The notes beneath the pieces are model-generated. The model was not told the origin of the DNA. It did no database searches and saw only the letters and a program-made list of their open reading frames with translations. Positions 6,953 to 14,015 of a stretch of DNA of 24,531 bases are shown in pieces. Source of the stretch: JAFDVL01 sp043736395. GTDB taxonomy: Bacteria; Acidobacteriota; Blastocatellia; RBC074. A program made the position numbers and the translations under genes. Location of the stretch: positions 1 to 24,531 of the forward strand of contig JAYTCQ010000054.1 of the NCBI GenBank assembly GCA_043736395.1, given 5' to 3'. Numbering within the stretch: position 1 is the stretch's first letter; every line of letters begins with the position of its first letter.

Positions 6953-9293
6953 TTTCGCCCTCCAATTCCGTCATAAAACCAAAATCTTCGTCATAGAATT
7001 TACAGTCGGCAACGCTCAGATATTTAGGAAGCCAAGACGGTTTCGCTATTTCGTTTTGACTAAATTTCTTTGGAATGCTGATAACATAAGCATCAATCTG
7101 ATCTTTATTTTTGAGTCGTTTTTCGACCTCATTTAAATCTTCACCCGACAAAATACAAGGATTTGTAAAGTTATCAATTTCCCGAAAACTACCCGGCACC
7201 GCGTAGTAACCGCTACTTAAAAATGGTGCAAAATCGCCATCGTGTTGGCGTTCTTTTGGAGAGTGTTCTTCTAATTTTTCCGCTAAACATCTTTGCGAAA
7301 TATCTTTCTGCGGCAAATCGTTTAAGAAGATCAAAGCAGTTTCTAAATCTTCTTTTTGGTTATAAGGTTTATCGCTTTCGGGCATATACACGACCAAACG
7401 CGAGCGAAAATCTTGACCTTTGGCGAGATGACGATTTGAGCGTCCAAACCTTTGCACGAGTGAAGGAATCGGAGCAATTTCAGTAATCAAAACATCTGCG
7501 TCCAAATCCAAACTCATTTCGCAAACTTGCGTTGTGATTGCGATTTGCGGAAATTCGGTTTGTTTGAAAGCATCAACCGTTGCTTCGTGTTTCTTTTTTC
7601 TGTCCTTCAATCGAAATCGGCTGTGATAAACCAATGCCTTGATTTCGTGCTTGTTTTTGAGTCGTTTGGCGATGTTCTGGCAACGCTTGACTGTATTGAC
7701 AACCCACAAAACACGCTTTCCCGCTTTGTACTCGGCGGCGGCAATTTTAAGTGCTTCATCTTCATTCGCTACAAATTCAAGATTGTAACGCGGGTGAGTT
7801 TCAGCTTTTTCAAGGTCTTTCAGTTCGGCTTGTTCTTCCTTGTTCGGATAAACGCGCAAGCCGACTTTTTCGAGATTTTGAATCCGAGTCTTCGGCAAAG
7901 TTGCGGTCATGCACAAAACCGGAATATCAAAGTTTTGAAGAAAACAAACCAAATTTTCAAACATCTGCTTATCAAAACTATGAACTTCATCAATAATCAC
8001 CGCACTATCAGCCAACACAGGTAACAAACAAAGGCTTGAATAGCTGTGTTCGAGGAAGCTCAAAAATTGGTCAACCGTCGCACTAAAATATCTTTTCCCC
8101 CAAAAGCCTAAAGCAAAAAGTCGGGCGTTTGTTTCGTAGTCTTTATCTTTCGTTGCTTCGTTAGGATTATCCGCAATCCCCTCAAGTTCATATTTGGCAG
8201 TTCCGTGGAGCAAGCTCGCCTCAGCTTCCGGCGCATATCCAACATAATCTTTGAAGCCTTCAGTGGCTGTTCCGCGTGTCGGATAAAGAAAAATCACTTT
8301 GCCGATTTCGTGAGCCTGTGATTGCGCTTCTGCCCATTTCCAGGCGGCAATCGTTTTGCCCGAACCGCAAGCCGCCAAAAGCAAAGCACGTTTGCCTAAA
8401 GTCGCAGATTTGAGTTGAAAATCATTCCACTTAACAGGCTTATCTTTGAAAATCTTCTCGGCTCTTTTATTAATAATCGCTATTGCTACTTCGTCGTTTT
8501 CAATCGTTTTTGAATGAGCCTTTTCGTTGATCCAGTCTTCAATGACTTCCCCTTCACGAACTAAGCCCGATGCAACAGCATCCGAAGCAATCAAACCTGC
8601 TTTGACCGTAAGCAGAAGGTTTCGACGTTCCGGCTTGTCTTTTTTTGCTTCTTTGTTGATGAGTCTTTTGAAATCTCTTGCCGTATCAAAACCGTTTTCA
8701 AGTGCATCAATCCACGGCGATTTTTCAGCCCAAACTTTCAAGTCAATTCTGAGATTATTTGACAGCTCAGCAATTTCTTTGATGCGGTCAAAAATTGCGT
8801 TTATTTCGTAGTGCGAATCAAAAAGCTGTAAAAATGGTTTTCCTTTCGATTGCATCCATGTCCATTTTTCATTATCCGCTGACGCCTTGATGTGGTGCGA
8901 TAAAACCGCTCCGGTGATTACTTCTAAATCAAGATTTTTATTCTCTGAAAGCCATTCGCGGACTTCGGGCAAATGCAAAAGCAATGCACTCAAATGTTCA
9001 TGTCGAATTGTTTGCTGATAAAAACCACTCTGCGAAACTGCTTGTTGAAAGTCTTCGTTTGCTTTGCCGATGTCGTGAAATAATGCGGCAATTCGCAAAT
9101 TCAAAAGAAACTTTTGTTGTTCGGCTTTTTCTTTAATTTTGAAAAAACGACACCAATTTCTGCCCCAACGCTTTTCGAGGCAAAAAACTTCTCTCGCGGC
9201 TTTTTCTGTATCATCGAGATGTGATTGCAAGGTTACAGGTTCTCGCCCTTCTTTTTTACTTTTGGCGAGAAGCGGTTCAAGAAAATTACTCAT
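6945..9293 (-). CDS. cas3: Cas3 HD nuclease-helicase
   Basis: 782 residues from ATG at 9293, which overlaps the cas6 stop by 8 bp; a longer in-frame start at 9332 lies wholly within cas6 and is less likely. Cas3 is recruited to the R-loop and degrades the target strand. N-terminal HD nuclease: H25, H73-D74 (LFHDIGKANEDF), H100, H133-H134 and D238. Helicase: Walker A ACGSGKT (308-314), DEVH box (435-438), TAT (463-465), and motif VI QRFGRSNR (614-621). Domain order HD then helicase is standard. All key residues are present, so it should be active. The gene is markedly AT-rich compared with cas6 just upstream. Confidence 0.97.
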   Translation of the reverse strand: MSNFLEPLLAKSKKEGREPVTLQSHLDDTEKAAREVFCLEKRWGRNWCRFFKIKEKAEQQKFLLNLRIAALFHDIGKANEDFQQAVSQSGFYQQTIRHEHLSALLLHLPEVREWLSENKNLDLEVITGAVLSHHIKASADNEKWTWMQSKGKPFLQLFDSHYEINAIFDRIKEIAELSNNLRIDLKVWAEKSPWIDALENGFDTARDFKRLINKEAKKDKPERRNLLLTVKAGLIASDAVASGLVREGEVIEDWINEKAHSKTIENDEVAIAIINKRAEKIFKDKPVKWNDFQLKSATLGKRALLLAACGSGKTIAAWKWAEAQSQAHEIGKVIFLYPTRGTATEGFKDYVGYAPEAEASLLHGTAKYELEGIADNPNEATKDKDYETNARLFALGFWGKRYFSATVDQFLSFLEHSYSSLCLLPVLADSAVIIDEVHSFDKQMFENLVCFLQNFDIPVLCMTATLPKTRIQNLEKVGLRVYPNKEEQAELKDLEKAETHPRYNLEFVANEDEALKIAAAEYKAGKRVLWVVNTVKRCQNIAKRLKNKHEIKALVYHSRFRLKDRKKKHEATVDAFKQTEFPQIAITTQVCEMSLDLDADVLITEIAPIPSLVQRFGRSNRHLAKGQDFRSRLVVYMPESDKPYNQKEDLETALIFLNDLPQKDISQRCLAEKLEEHSPKERQHDGDFAPFLSSGYYAVPGSFREIDNFTNPCILSGEDLNEVEKRLKNKDQIDAYVISIPKKFSQNEIAKPSWLPKYLSVADCKFYDEDFGFMTELEGENE

Positions 9294-9921
9294 TGTGTTG
9301 TGCCTCCTGCATTCGCTTTGGCGGCTCGCCAATAACTCTTTCTAAATTGATCGGATTAAAATACCCGCACCCCATCTTGCGCCGTCCCCCCAAACCTTGT
9401 TCTTGCAATTGAATCGAAGCGTCATCGCTCAATTCGTGCAGGGCTAAGCCAAAGCCGACAATTGTATGTGTGCCCACTTTCAGGATGCGGCGCGGGCCGA
9501 CGACGATTTCGCCGCGGATGCTGCGTTCGTTTAGTTTGCGGCAGACGGCATCGGTAAATGTCTCCGGTTCGGTGAAGCCTTTGATTGTTACGATCCGCGC
9601 ATACAGTGCGCTGGAGGGTTGCAGCAAATTGATGTTTGGTGCGCCTAAGCGAATGGCTTGTCCGTTCAGCTTCAACTGTTTTCCGGCGAGCTTCAGCAAT
9701 AACGGGACGTGTTCCTGTGGCAGGCGCATCCGCAATTTTCCTTGCGGGTCCAGCTGCGTCGTCCCGTCGCCACGCGCTGTGCCGGGGATGGTTTCGAGGG
9801 CGAACCAATCGGCGGCGTGGACTTCGGGGACGAGGCGGGAGATCGCGCCGTACATCGCGTAGCCTTGATCGGTCGGCAAGGTTTTGCCGGTGAATGGAAA
9901 TTTCAGTTCAACTGTCAGCAT
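9286..9921 (-). CDS. cas6: Cas6 (Cmx6-like) crRNA-processing endoribonuclease
   Basis: 211 residues from ATG at 9921, chosen because GGGAGA stands eight bases upstream; an in-frame start at 9975 has no such site. Cas6 cuts pre-crRNA in the repeat. The start LTVELKFPFTGKTLPTDQGY, with YAMYGAISRLVPEVH after it, and the C-terminal HTIVGFGLALHELSDDASIQ plus the glycine-rich loop GLGGRRKMGCGYF are the MYXAN Cas6 signature. The gene is visibly GC-richer than cas3 directly downstream, as are the regulator and cas4-cas1. First cas gene of the operon, 103 bp after the WYL gene. Confidence 0.95.
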   Translation of the reverse strand: MLTVELKFPFTGKTLPTDQGYAMYGAISRLVPEVHAADWFALETIPGTARGDGTTQLDPQGKLRMRLPQEHVPLLLKLAGKQLKLNGQAIRLGAPNINLLQPSSALYARIVTIKGFTEPETFTDAVCRKLNERSIRGEIVVGPRRILKVGTHTIVGFGLALHELSDDASIQLQEQGLGGRRKMGCGYFNPINLERVIGEPPKRMQEAQHNE

Positions 9922-10024
9922 GACTTTTCTCCCAAATGAATCTCTGATCACTTTTGTTCTTTTTCTACAGCCCACATCTTAAATCTGATACCGGACAAGT
10001 ACGGGGCAACTTCCAAAATAAATT

Positions 10025-11044
10025 TCATTCATTGCGTCGGATGGATTTTTGGAGGGTATCGGTGATTTCCTGACGCAGCGAGGTGGGGCTAATGACTTCA
10101 ACATCTGGCATCCAGCTTAAAATAAAACGCACTAAACCGCGCCCACCGGCTACGGTGAATTCAATCGTGGTCGAGGCGGAGGATTGTGCAATTGTTTTTT
10201 GCGTGGGATGGAATTGGCGTTCGGCAAAGACGCGGGCAGTGGCTCCGTGCGCTCGCAGGCGAACAGTGACGGGTTCGCCGTGAATGCCATTAAAACAATA
10301 TTTACTTAGAAAACTCTGCAAATCCCAATCCGCCGGACGTTCAAAACTACTTTTGAGAATTTCTAGATCACGGATATGGTCAATCGAAAACGGGCGAATT
10401 TCGCCGGATTGATGATCGTGTCCAATGACTTTGAGCGTGGCGCCATCGGGGTCAAAATAGACCGCGTAAGGATCGTAATTCCGGTCTTTGGTTTGGTCAT
10501 TGTGCAACGTGTAATACCGCAATCGGACGCAGCGTTGTTCCATGGCGGCGGTCGTCAACTGATCAATGGTTAAAGCATGCGGCGCGTAATCTTTGGCGGG
10601 AACTTGCGCGGTGCCGTAAATCGTCGAGAGCGCATCCAGTTTACCGCGTAAGGAATTTGGTAACGCGGAACGCACTTTTTGCAGCAAGCGTTCCCCATAA
10701 CCGGTCAACGCCGTCCCAAACGAAGTGACGCCGGTGGCCGCGATGGAACGCTGCGCCAAGAGTAAGGTGGCGAGTTCCGCCGGGGTAAAATTTGGCGCAA
10801 CGTATTGATATCCCTCCAAAAAATGATAGCTCACTTCGCGCCCCTCTTTTTGTTCTCCGATGGAATGATGAACGGAGAGCGCGTCAATATCGCGGGTAAT
10901 GGTTTTCGCATCCACGCGGCAAATTTTGATGAGTTCTTGTTTGGAGTGGGGACGTTCCGCCAATTTGAGGGGAATTAAAATCAGGCGGTCGGTCAAATTA
11001 CCCCGGTGGGAGATTTTTTGTTTGAGCATAAAACCAGGCTGCAT
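10025..11044 (-). CDS. HTH-WYL-domain transcriptional regulator
   Basis: 339 residues. An N-terminal DeoR-type winged helix-turn-helix (about 14-75; LAERPHSKQELIKICRVDAK is the recognition region) is followed by a WYL ligand-binding domain (about 165-245; VRLRYYTLHND, then YDPYAVYFDPDGATLKVIGHD) and a C-terminal WCX extension. Proteins of this architecture often sit beside CRISPR-Cas and other defence genes and regulate them, probably in response to nucleic-acid ligands. It is codirectional with cas6 103 bp upstream of it, so it may be cotranscribed with and control the cas operon. Start is uncertain: 11044 or 11029 (MLKQK...), neither with a clear ribosome site. Confidence 0.92.
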   Translation of the reverse strand: MQPGFMLKQKISHRGNLTDRLILIPLKLAERPHSKQELIKICRVDAKTITRDIDALSVHHSIGEQKEGREVSYHFLEGYQYVAPNFTPAELATLLLAQRSIAATGVTSFGTALTGYGERLLQKVRSALPNSLRGKLDALSTIYGTAQVPAKDYAPHALTIDQLTTAAMEQRCVRLRYYTLHNDQTKDRNYDPYAVYFDPDGATLKVIGHDHQSGEIRPFSIDHIRDLEILKSSFERPADWDLQSFLSKYCFNGIHGEPVTVRLRAHGATARVFAERQFHPTQKTIAQSSASTTIEFTVAGGRGLVRFILSWMPDVEVISPTSLRQEITDTLQKSIRRNE

Positions 11045-11104
11045 CAGGTCGAACGACGAAGTTCAACGGATGGAAGGCTGTCGGCAATGATTGTCTGAAA
11101 GACT

Positions 11105-11248
11105 GAGAACTCCTGTTCTCCGGGGCACCGATGAACAAGTGATGATGGCGCAAGGGGCTGTCACACCCACCAGGTAGCAGAGACCAGAACGAAGCACGGC
11201 GTTGACTCTCTGAGTCAATGCTCGAAAGGCGATCCTGCCGCTCTCTGC
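11105..11248 (+). ncRNA. Candidate structured RNA, unknown family
   Basis: Between the WYL gene and the 11375 inverted repeat no gene is visible over about 330 bp. The stretch contains GAGAAC-TCCT-GTTCTC (11105-11120), a 7-bp stem TTGACTC/GAGTCAA with 3-nt loop (11202-11218), and a longer-range 7-bp pairing GCAGAGA (11177-11183) with TCTCTGC (11242-11248) that encloses the second hairpin. This could be an RNA, a transposon end or chance. Strand is not determined. Confidence 0.25.
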
Positions 11249-11374
11249 GATGGGGGTAAATCTCTACACTGTGTATGTTACGAGAAAAGAAGTGCGCTGG
11301 AAAGGTTTATTTCCATTTCGGCAGAACGAGAGCAGCGGAGAAGGAGAACGGTTGCTTGGGGAATGACTTCTTTG

Positions 11375-11427
11375 TGTTCATTTTTTCCTCGTGTTCATTA
11401 TTTGTGAACACGAGGAAAAAATGAACA
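11375..11427. repeat. Perfect 23-bp inverted repeat with 7-nt loop
   Basis: 11375-11397 and 11405-11427 are exact reverse complements. Each arm starts and ends with TGTTCA or its complement TGAACA, so the site holds four copies of the hexamer. Each arm also contains GAGGAAAAAATG in outward orientation, a ribosome site plus start codon, on both strands. The plus-strand copy starts a 60-residue frame; the minus copy starts a 24-residue frame (11378 to 11307). It could be an operator for the adjacent small gene. Confidence 0.85.
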
Positions 11428-11603
11428 ACGACCTGGCAGCCGAACAGATTTGGTTCCGGGAAGCACTGGGAGCGATTCAATCTGCTAACAGATTGATCAC
11501 CCGGTTGACTCCGACGCGACAACGAAAGCTCGCTCTGGACCTCGCAACACCGAGAAACATTGAACTCCTACGCAACATTTCGCAGCAAAAGAAGTGCCGC
11601 TGA
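11421..11603 (+). CDS. Small helical protein, unknown
   Basis: 60 residues from ATG at 11421, six bases after GAGG; the start lies in the right arm of the perfect inverted repeat. The sequence (MNNDLAAEQIWFREALGAIQ...) looks like two or three amphipathic helices, basic overall, with no motif I know. It overlaps the next frame (11594-11737) by 10 bp in the -1 frame, and the two together would make about a 107-residue protein. It may therefore be the first half of a frameshifted gene or the first gene of a coupled small pair. Its palindromic promoter region would fit an autoregulated module. Confidence 0.4.
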   Translation: MNNDLAAEQIWFREALGAIQSANRLITRLTPTRQRKLALDLATPRNIELLRNISQQKKCR

Positions 11604-11737
11604 CACTCTTAACAAAGATTGAGGAGACATGCGATTTTCACGCGTTTGACTGGCCCCGTGTGCAACAAGCCATCTCAAGCGACCTCAAAGATTTTGATTT
11701 TTACTTTGATTTTGTGGTGAAATCGTCCACGAATTAA
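11594..11737 (+). pseudogene. Second half of a frameshifted small gene, or overlapping small ORF
   Basis: A 47-codon frame starts at GTG 11594 and ends at TAA 11735-11737, converging on the AbiEi stop. The product (VPLTLLTKIEETCDFHAFDW... ) is acidic and aromatic-rich at its end (DFDFYFDF). It has no ribosome site of its own. It follows 11421-11603 in the -1 frame; joining near 11590 would give a continuous protein. A single-base deletion is the simplest explanation; a coupled pair is the alternative. Confidence 0.35.
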
Positions 11738-12615
11738 AAGCCTTTGGGGTGGAATAACCGCCACCGTTTATCATATTGCCGTTGCGAGGCTGGAATGCTG
11801 TGGGCAAGATGAAAATCAAACGTCGAGCCGATCTTTAAAAGCTTTGCCCATTTGCTTTCGGGATACCCTGCCCGCTCCATATAAAATCCTATCGCCTGCT
11901 GATACGGATAAATATAATTAAGTTTCTTGAGTGTCGCCGTCAAAATGCTGGCAGAAACTTTATCCTTCGCGCCCTTGAAAGCCTCTAACACCTGATACAC
12001 TCCTCCCGCATAAGCAGGCCGCACCGTAATATCAATCAACGTCCGTTCAAGCCTTGTGACCTCTAACATTTCACCCGTCTCGCCGGGAACTGTCCCGACC
12101 TCCAGTCTCCCCGTGTGCTTTCCATTCACTAAAACAATTTGGTAGTCACCATAACGATAGCTGAGATTTGATTGACGTTGACGATTTGCAAAGGCTCGAT
12201 CAATCCCCTCTTGCGTGAGTTTTCCGGTAGATGGTTTCTTCGCGCTCTGTTCATAATTCACGTAAATTGTCTTCGGGATTTCATCGGTGAGTCCATGAAG
12301 AAAAACCGCACTCCCGTGGGTGAGGTAAGCATTTTTGCGCATTGCTACCGCTACACCATAGGCAGACGGATTTCCCCAGAGATAGCGTTTTTCAACCTTG
12401 GCATAATGTTCGGCTGGAATCTCAATTTCGCGGAGCTGCATGGATTCAAGTAAAAAAGCGGCGAACTTCTTTGGGCCGAATCCAAGGGGTAAGTGCCACT
12501 CTTCACGATGGGTGTTGAGAATCTCTGATAACTGAGTCACCCGAAAAATACGTGTAGGGGCGTTCTCAAAAGCGTCTTCAATTTTCGGTTTTGCTCGCTC
12601 GATTCTTGATGCCAT
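11734..12615 (-). CDS. AbiEi-family type IV antitoxin / transcriptional regulator (orphan)
   Basis: 293 residues from ATG at 12615 (MASRIERAKPKIEDAFEN...). A frame open to 12792 would place the start upstream of the promoter described here, so 12615 is preferred. The N-terminal winged-helix region is followed by an AbiEi-like core: AYLTHGSAVFLHGL (about 110-125) and the family landmark EVTRLERTLIDITVRP, then AYAGGVYQVLEAF. AbiEi proteins neutralise the nucleotidyltransferase toxin AbiEii and repress their own promoter through inverted repeats. No AbiEii gene follows; the downstream side holds only a convergent small ORF. It may act as a stand-alone regulator or have lost its toxin. Confidence 0.75.
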   Translation of the reverse strand: MASRIERAKPKIEDAFENAPTRIFRVTQLSEILNTHREEWHLPLGFGPKKFAAFLLESMQLREIEIPAEHYAKVEKRYLWGNPSAYGVAVAMRKNAYLTHGSAVFLHGLTDEIPKTIYVNYEQSAKKPSTGKLTQEGIDRAFANRQRQSNLSYRYGDYQIVLVNGKHTGRLEVGTVPGETGEMLEVTRLERTLIDITVRPAYAGGVYQVLEAFKGAKDKVSASILTATLKKLNYIYPYQQAIGFYMERAGYPESKWAKLLKIGSTFDFHLAHSIPASQRQYDKRWRLFHPKGF

Positions 12616-12635
12616 AGTCGTTAATACTGAAGTAA

Positions 12636-12655
12636 AAATGGTATATATACCATTT
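12636..12655. promoter_or_regulatory. Second operator palindrome, 20 bp
   Basis: AAATGGTATA followed by its exact reverse complement. The 12-bp core GGTATATATACC is identical to the core of the 36-bp palindrome, and the centres are 47 bp apart. It lies in the 5' untranslated leader of the AbiEi-like gene. Confidence 0.75.
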
Positions 12656-12674
12656 CTACTTCCCCCTTTTTCTT

Positions 12675-12710
12675 CAGTAGTGAATAGGTATATATACCTA
12701 TTCACTACTG
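12675..12710. promoter_or_regulatory. Perfect 36-bp palindrome, operator
   Basis: The 18-base half CAGTAGTGAATAGGTATA is followed by its exact reverse complement, centred between 12692 and 12693, with no mismatch or loop. It overlays the spacer and -10 box of the AbiEi-like promoter. AbiEi regulators are known to bind two inverted repeats upstream of their gene, and a second palindrome with the same core lies 47 bp closer to the gene. Confidence 0.8.
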
Positions 12711-12717
12711 CTGTCAA
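12689..12717 (-). promoter_or_regulatory. Promoter of the AbiEi-like gene
   Basis: On the minus strand TTGACA (12717-12712) and TATATA (12694-12689) are separated by 17 bp, close to the sigma-70 consensus. Transcription would start near 12682, giving about a 67-nt leader before ATG 12615. The -10 box and spacer lie inside the 36-bp palindrome, so a bound repressor would block the polymerase. Confidence 0.75.
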
Positions 12718-12736
12718 ATAAACAGAATACATCGAA

Positions 12737-12759
12737 TTTTCCAGACAGTGTCTGGAAAA
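12737..12759. repeat. 11-bp inverted repeat with 1-nt spacer
   Basis: TTTTCCAGACA and TGTCTGGAAAA flank a single G. The site lies 20 bp upstream of the AbiEi-like -35 box and 24 bp before the ParA fragment on the other strand. It differs in sequence from the GGTATATATACC operators, so it would bind another protein; it may be a relic of the lost par locus or an insertion target. Confidence 0.5.
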
Positions 12760-12782
12760 CCTCGTGGTGAGAAAAAGAGAGT

Positions 12783-12962
12783 TTGTGGGCAACCAAAGAA
12801 ACGGTTGACCTTATTACTGAGGCGCGGCCTTATAAGGAAAATCTTAAAAGCGTATTTACGATAAATCGTAAAATCGTAAATACGGCTATCGGGCGCGACG
12901 TGACCGATACCCTCGGTGAATATGAGCTTCCTGTTTTGAAAGCGCAGAGATGCCAGCGTTGA
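12783..12962 (+). pseudogene. ParA-type partition ATPase, C-terminal fragment
   Basis: The plus-strand frame encodes LWATKETVDLITEARP, then FTINRKIVNTAIGRDV and EYELPVLKAQRCQR before a TGA. These match the C-terminal third of plasmid-type ParA proteins: the (D)xWAxxE helix, the NRKxxNTxIGR segment, and the LPVLK...QR strand. Nothing upstream encodes the Walker A half: a stop lies just upstream (12768), and the AbiEi control region begins about 25 bp away. The usual C-terminal helix after QR is missing from the frame. The fragment implies that plasmid or integrative-element DNA was once here. Confidence 0.75.
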
Positions 12963-13085
12963 TTCCTATGAGAGTTTTGTGACGTTTGTTGGGTTTTACC
13001 CTATTGGTGTCGTTTGCAGCCTGCCGCGCCTGAAGTGGGGACGTAAGACCGCCACCCAAGCCCATGTTACAGAATGGGTAATTAC

Positions 13086-13433
13086 TTATATCCCGAAAAC
13101 AATTTTCAGCGCCTCGGTAAAAGGAGTTAGATAGCTACTTTCTAAAACTCCTTGTTGATTATCAATGCGACTGACATCAACGACCCTGATCTGTTTGAGA
13201 TTGATATGCCGCTCTTTATCCAGGCCATTCTGCGGGCTAGGGGTGATGTTCACAGCAAAGGGCCAGCTTTTGTGTTCGGGCAGCAGCGGGGCCACTAGCA
13301 AGGTGCGTGATTGTGAATTGACAAGGTTAGACTGTGCGATGACGCAGGGGCGTTTTTTCTGCGCTTCTGCCCCTCGGACAGGTTCAAGATCAACCCACCA
13401 GATTTCAAATTGACGGTAGATGGGAGTCTTCAC
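13086..13433 (-). CDS. mazF: MazF/PemK-type endoribonuclease toxin
   Basis: 115 residues starting with GTG at 13433, which overlaps the antitoxin stop (GTGA). MazF/PemK toxins cut mRNA at short sequences. The family motif FEIWWVDLEPVRGAEAQKKR, followed by PCVIAQSN (about 9-36), holds the conserved Arg-Pro of strand 2, and SRTLLVAPL and the C-terminal VVDVSRID complete the small SH3-like barrel. Length is normal and no key segment is missing, so it should be active. Weak GTG initiation coupled to the antitoxin would keep the toxin in deficit, as usual in such pairs. Confidence 0.93.
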   Translation of the reverse strand: MKTPIYRQFEIWWVDLEPVRGAEAQKKRPCVIAQSNLVNSQSRTLLVAPLLPEHKSWPFAVNITPSPQNGLDKERHINLKQIRVVDVSRIDNQQGVLESSYLTPFTEALKIVFGI

Positions 13434-13657
13434 TGATCAATCCCATCTAAGGAAGTTACATCCCACTCCGCCAGCTCTTTTTGATAGGCGACATCCCCCG
13501 CCTCTTCCAGGTTGGCGGCGAGAATCTTTTTTTGCAGATAGGTCTGCCGCTCTTTTTTCAGCAAACTGCTAATGAAAGCGCTTTTGTTTTTTCCGCCGAA
13601 GGCACTGAGAAAAGCATAGGCTTCTTGATCCAAGGTAAAGGTTGCTCTGTTTGACAT
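13430..13657 (-). CDS. MazE-like antitoxin (probably ribbon-helix-helix)
   Basis: 75 residues from ATG at 13657, seven bases after GGAGG; an in-frame ATG at 13708 lies upstream of the promoter and is rejected. The N-terminal MSNRATFTLDQEAYAFLSAF followed by KNKSAFISSLLKKE reads as strand-helix-helix, the DNA-binding part that would repress the operon. The acidic C-terminal tail (ELAEWDVTSLDGIDQ) is the usual toxin-wrapping segment. It is directly coupled to the mazF gene by a 4-bp overlap. Confidence 0.88.
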   Translation of the reverse strand: MSNRATFTLDQEAYAFLSAFGGKNKSAFISSLLKKERQTYLQKKILAANLEEAGDVAYQKELAEWDVTSLDGIDQ

Positions 13658-13672
13658 CGTAATTCCTCCGTA

Positions 13673-13708
13673 TATGATAAATATATCATACAATATAGTA
13701 TGATTCAA
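13673..13708 (-). promoter_or_regulatory. Promoter and operator of the mazEF-type operon
   Basis: On the minus strand TTGAAT (13708-13703), a 17-bp spacer and TATATT (13685-13680) form a good promoter. Two overlapping inverted repeats cover it: TATGATA-N4-TATCATA (13673-13690) and ATCATAC-N6-GTATGAT (13685-13704). The layout fits autorepression by an RHH antitoxin dimer array. Confidence 0.75.
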
Positions 13709-13821
13709 GATGTTACCCCAACAGCCGTTTCCAGAGACTCCTGTCCCAATTCTGCTCTCTTTTTTATCCAGTAATTAATAGGGCGTTTCGTGACTTTTCA
13801 CTAGCTTCAGGATGTTGCTCG

Positions 13822-14005
13822 CGCTAGGAATTAAGCCAAGTCGTCGGCTCCGGAAAACGTAACCGGACTTCTGAATTGAGAGAGCAGCAAACCTGGAAAC
13901 CTCGAACGCCATTCGAGGAAAAGGGGGCGGAGGTTTGTCAACCGCCATTGCTGTATCCGTAGAGCCGGATGCGTCGAGAGGCGCTTGTCCGTGCTCGACG
14001 GGGGC
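13822..14005 (+). mobile_element. Group II intron 3'-end fragment (copy 1), degraded
   Basis: 13962-13996 is a domain V-like hairpin: GAGCCGGAT, a GCGTC-GAGA-GGCGC stem with GNRA tetraloop, and TCCG...GCTC closing. Upstream to about 13822 it is alignable by eye with 17138-17287 (shared blocks CGGAAAACGT, GAACGCCA/GCGACCA-type segments, AAGGGGGC, CTGTATCCGTAGAGCCGGAT). Relative to copy 2 the basal stem has an extra T and lacks the conserved G-U pair, and no domain VI or 3' splice end follows. It is a dead fragment. Confidence 0.7.
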
Positions 14006-14015
14006 ACGATTACTG

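Noticed and set aside
9294..9332. Upstream start for cas3 (13 extra residues)
   Set aside because: The extension lies wholly inside cas6; ATG at 9293 with an 8-bp overlap matches the cas3/cas8 junction, which uses the same layout.
12616..12792. 59-residue N-terminal extension of the AbiEi-like protein
   Set aside because: It would be encoded across the palindromes, -10 and -35 boxes; AbiEi-like sequence starts at MASRIERAK (12615).
12851..12884. 12-bp inverted repeat with repeated TTTACGAT/ATCGTAAA motifs as an operator
   Set aside because: It lies inside the ParA fragment and encodes the conserved VFTINRKIVNTAIG segment, so the symmetry is most simply a by-product of coding sequence.
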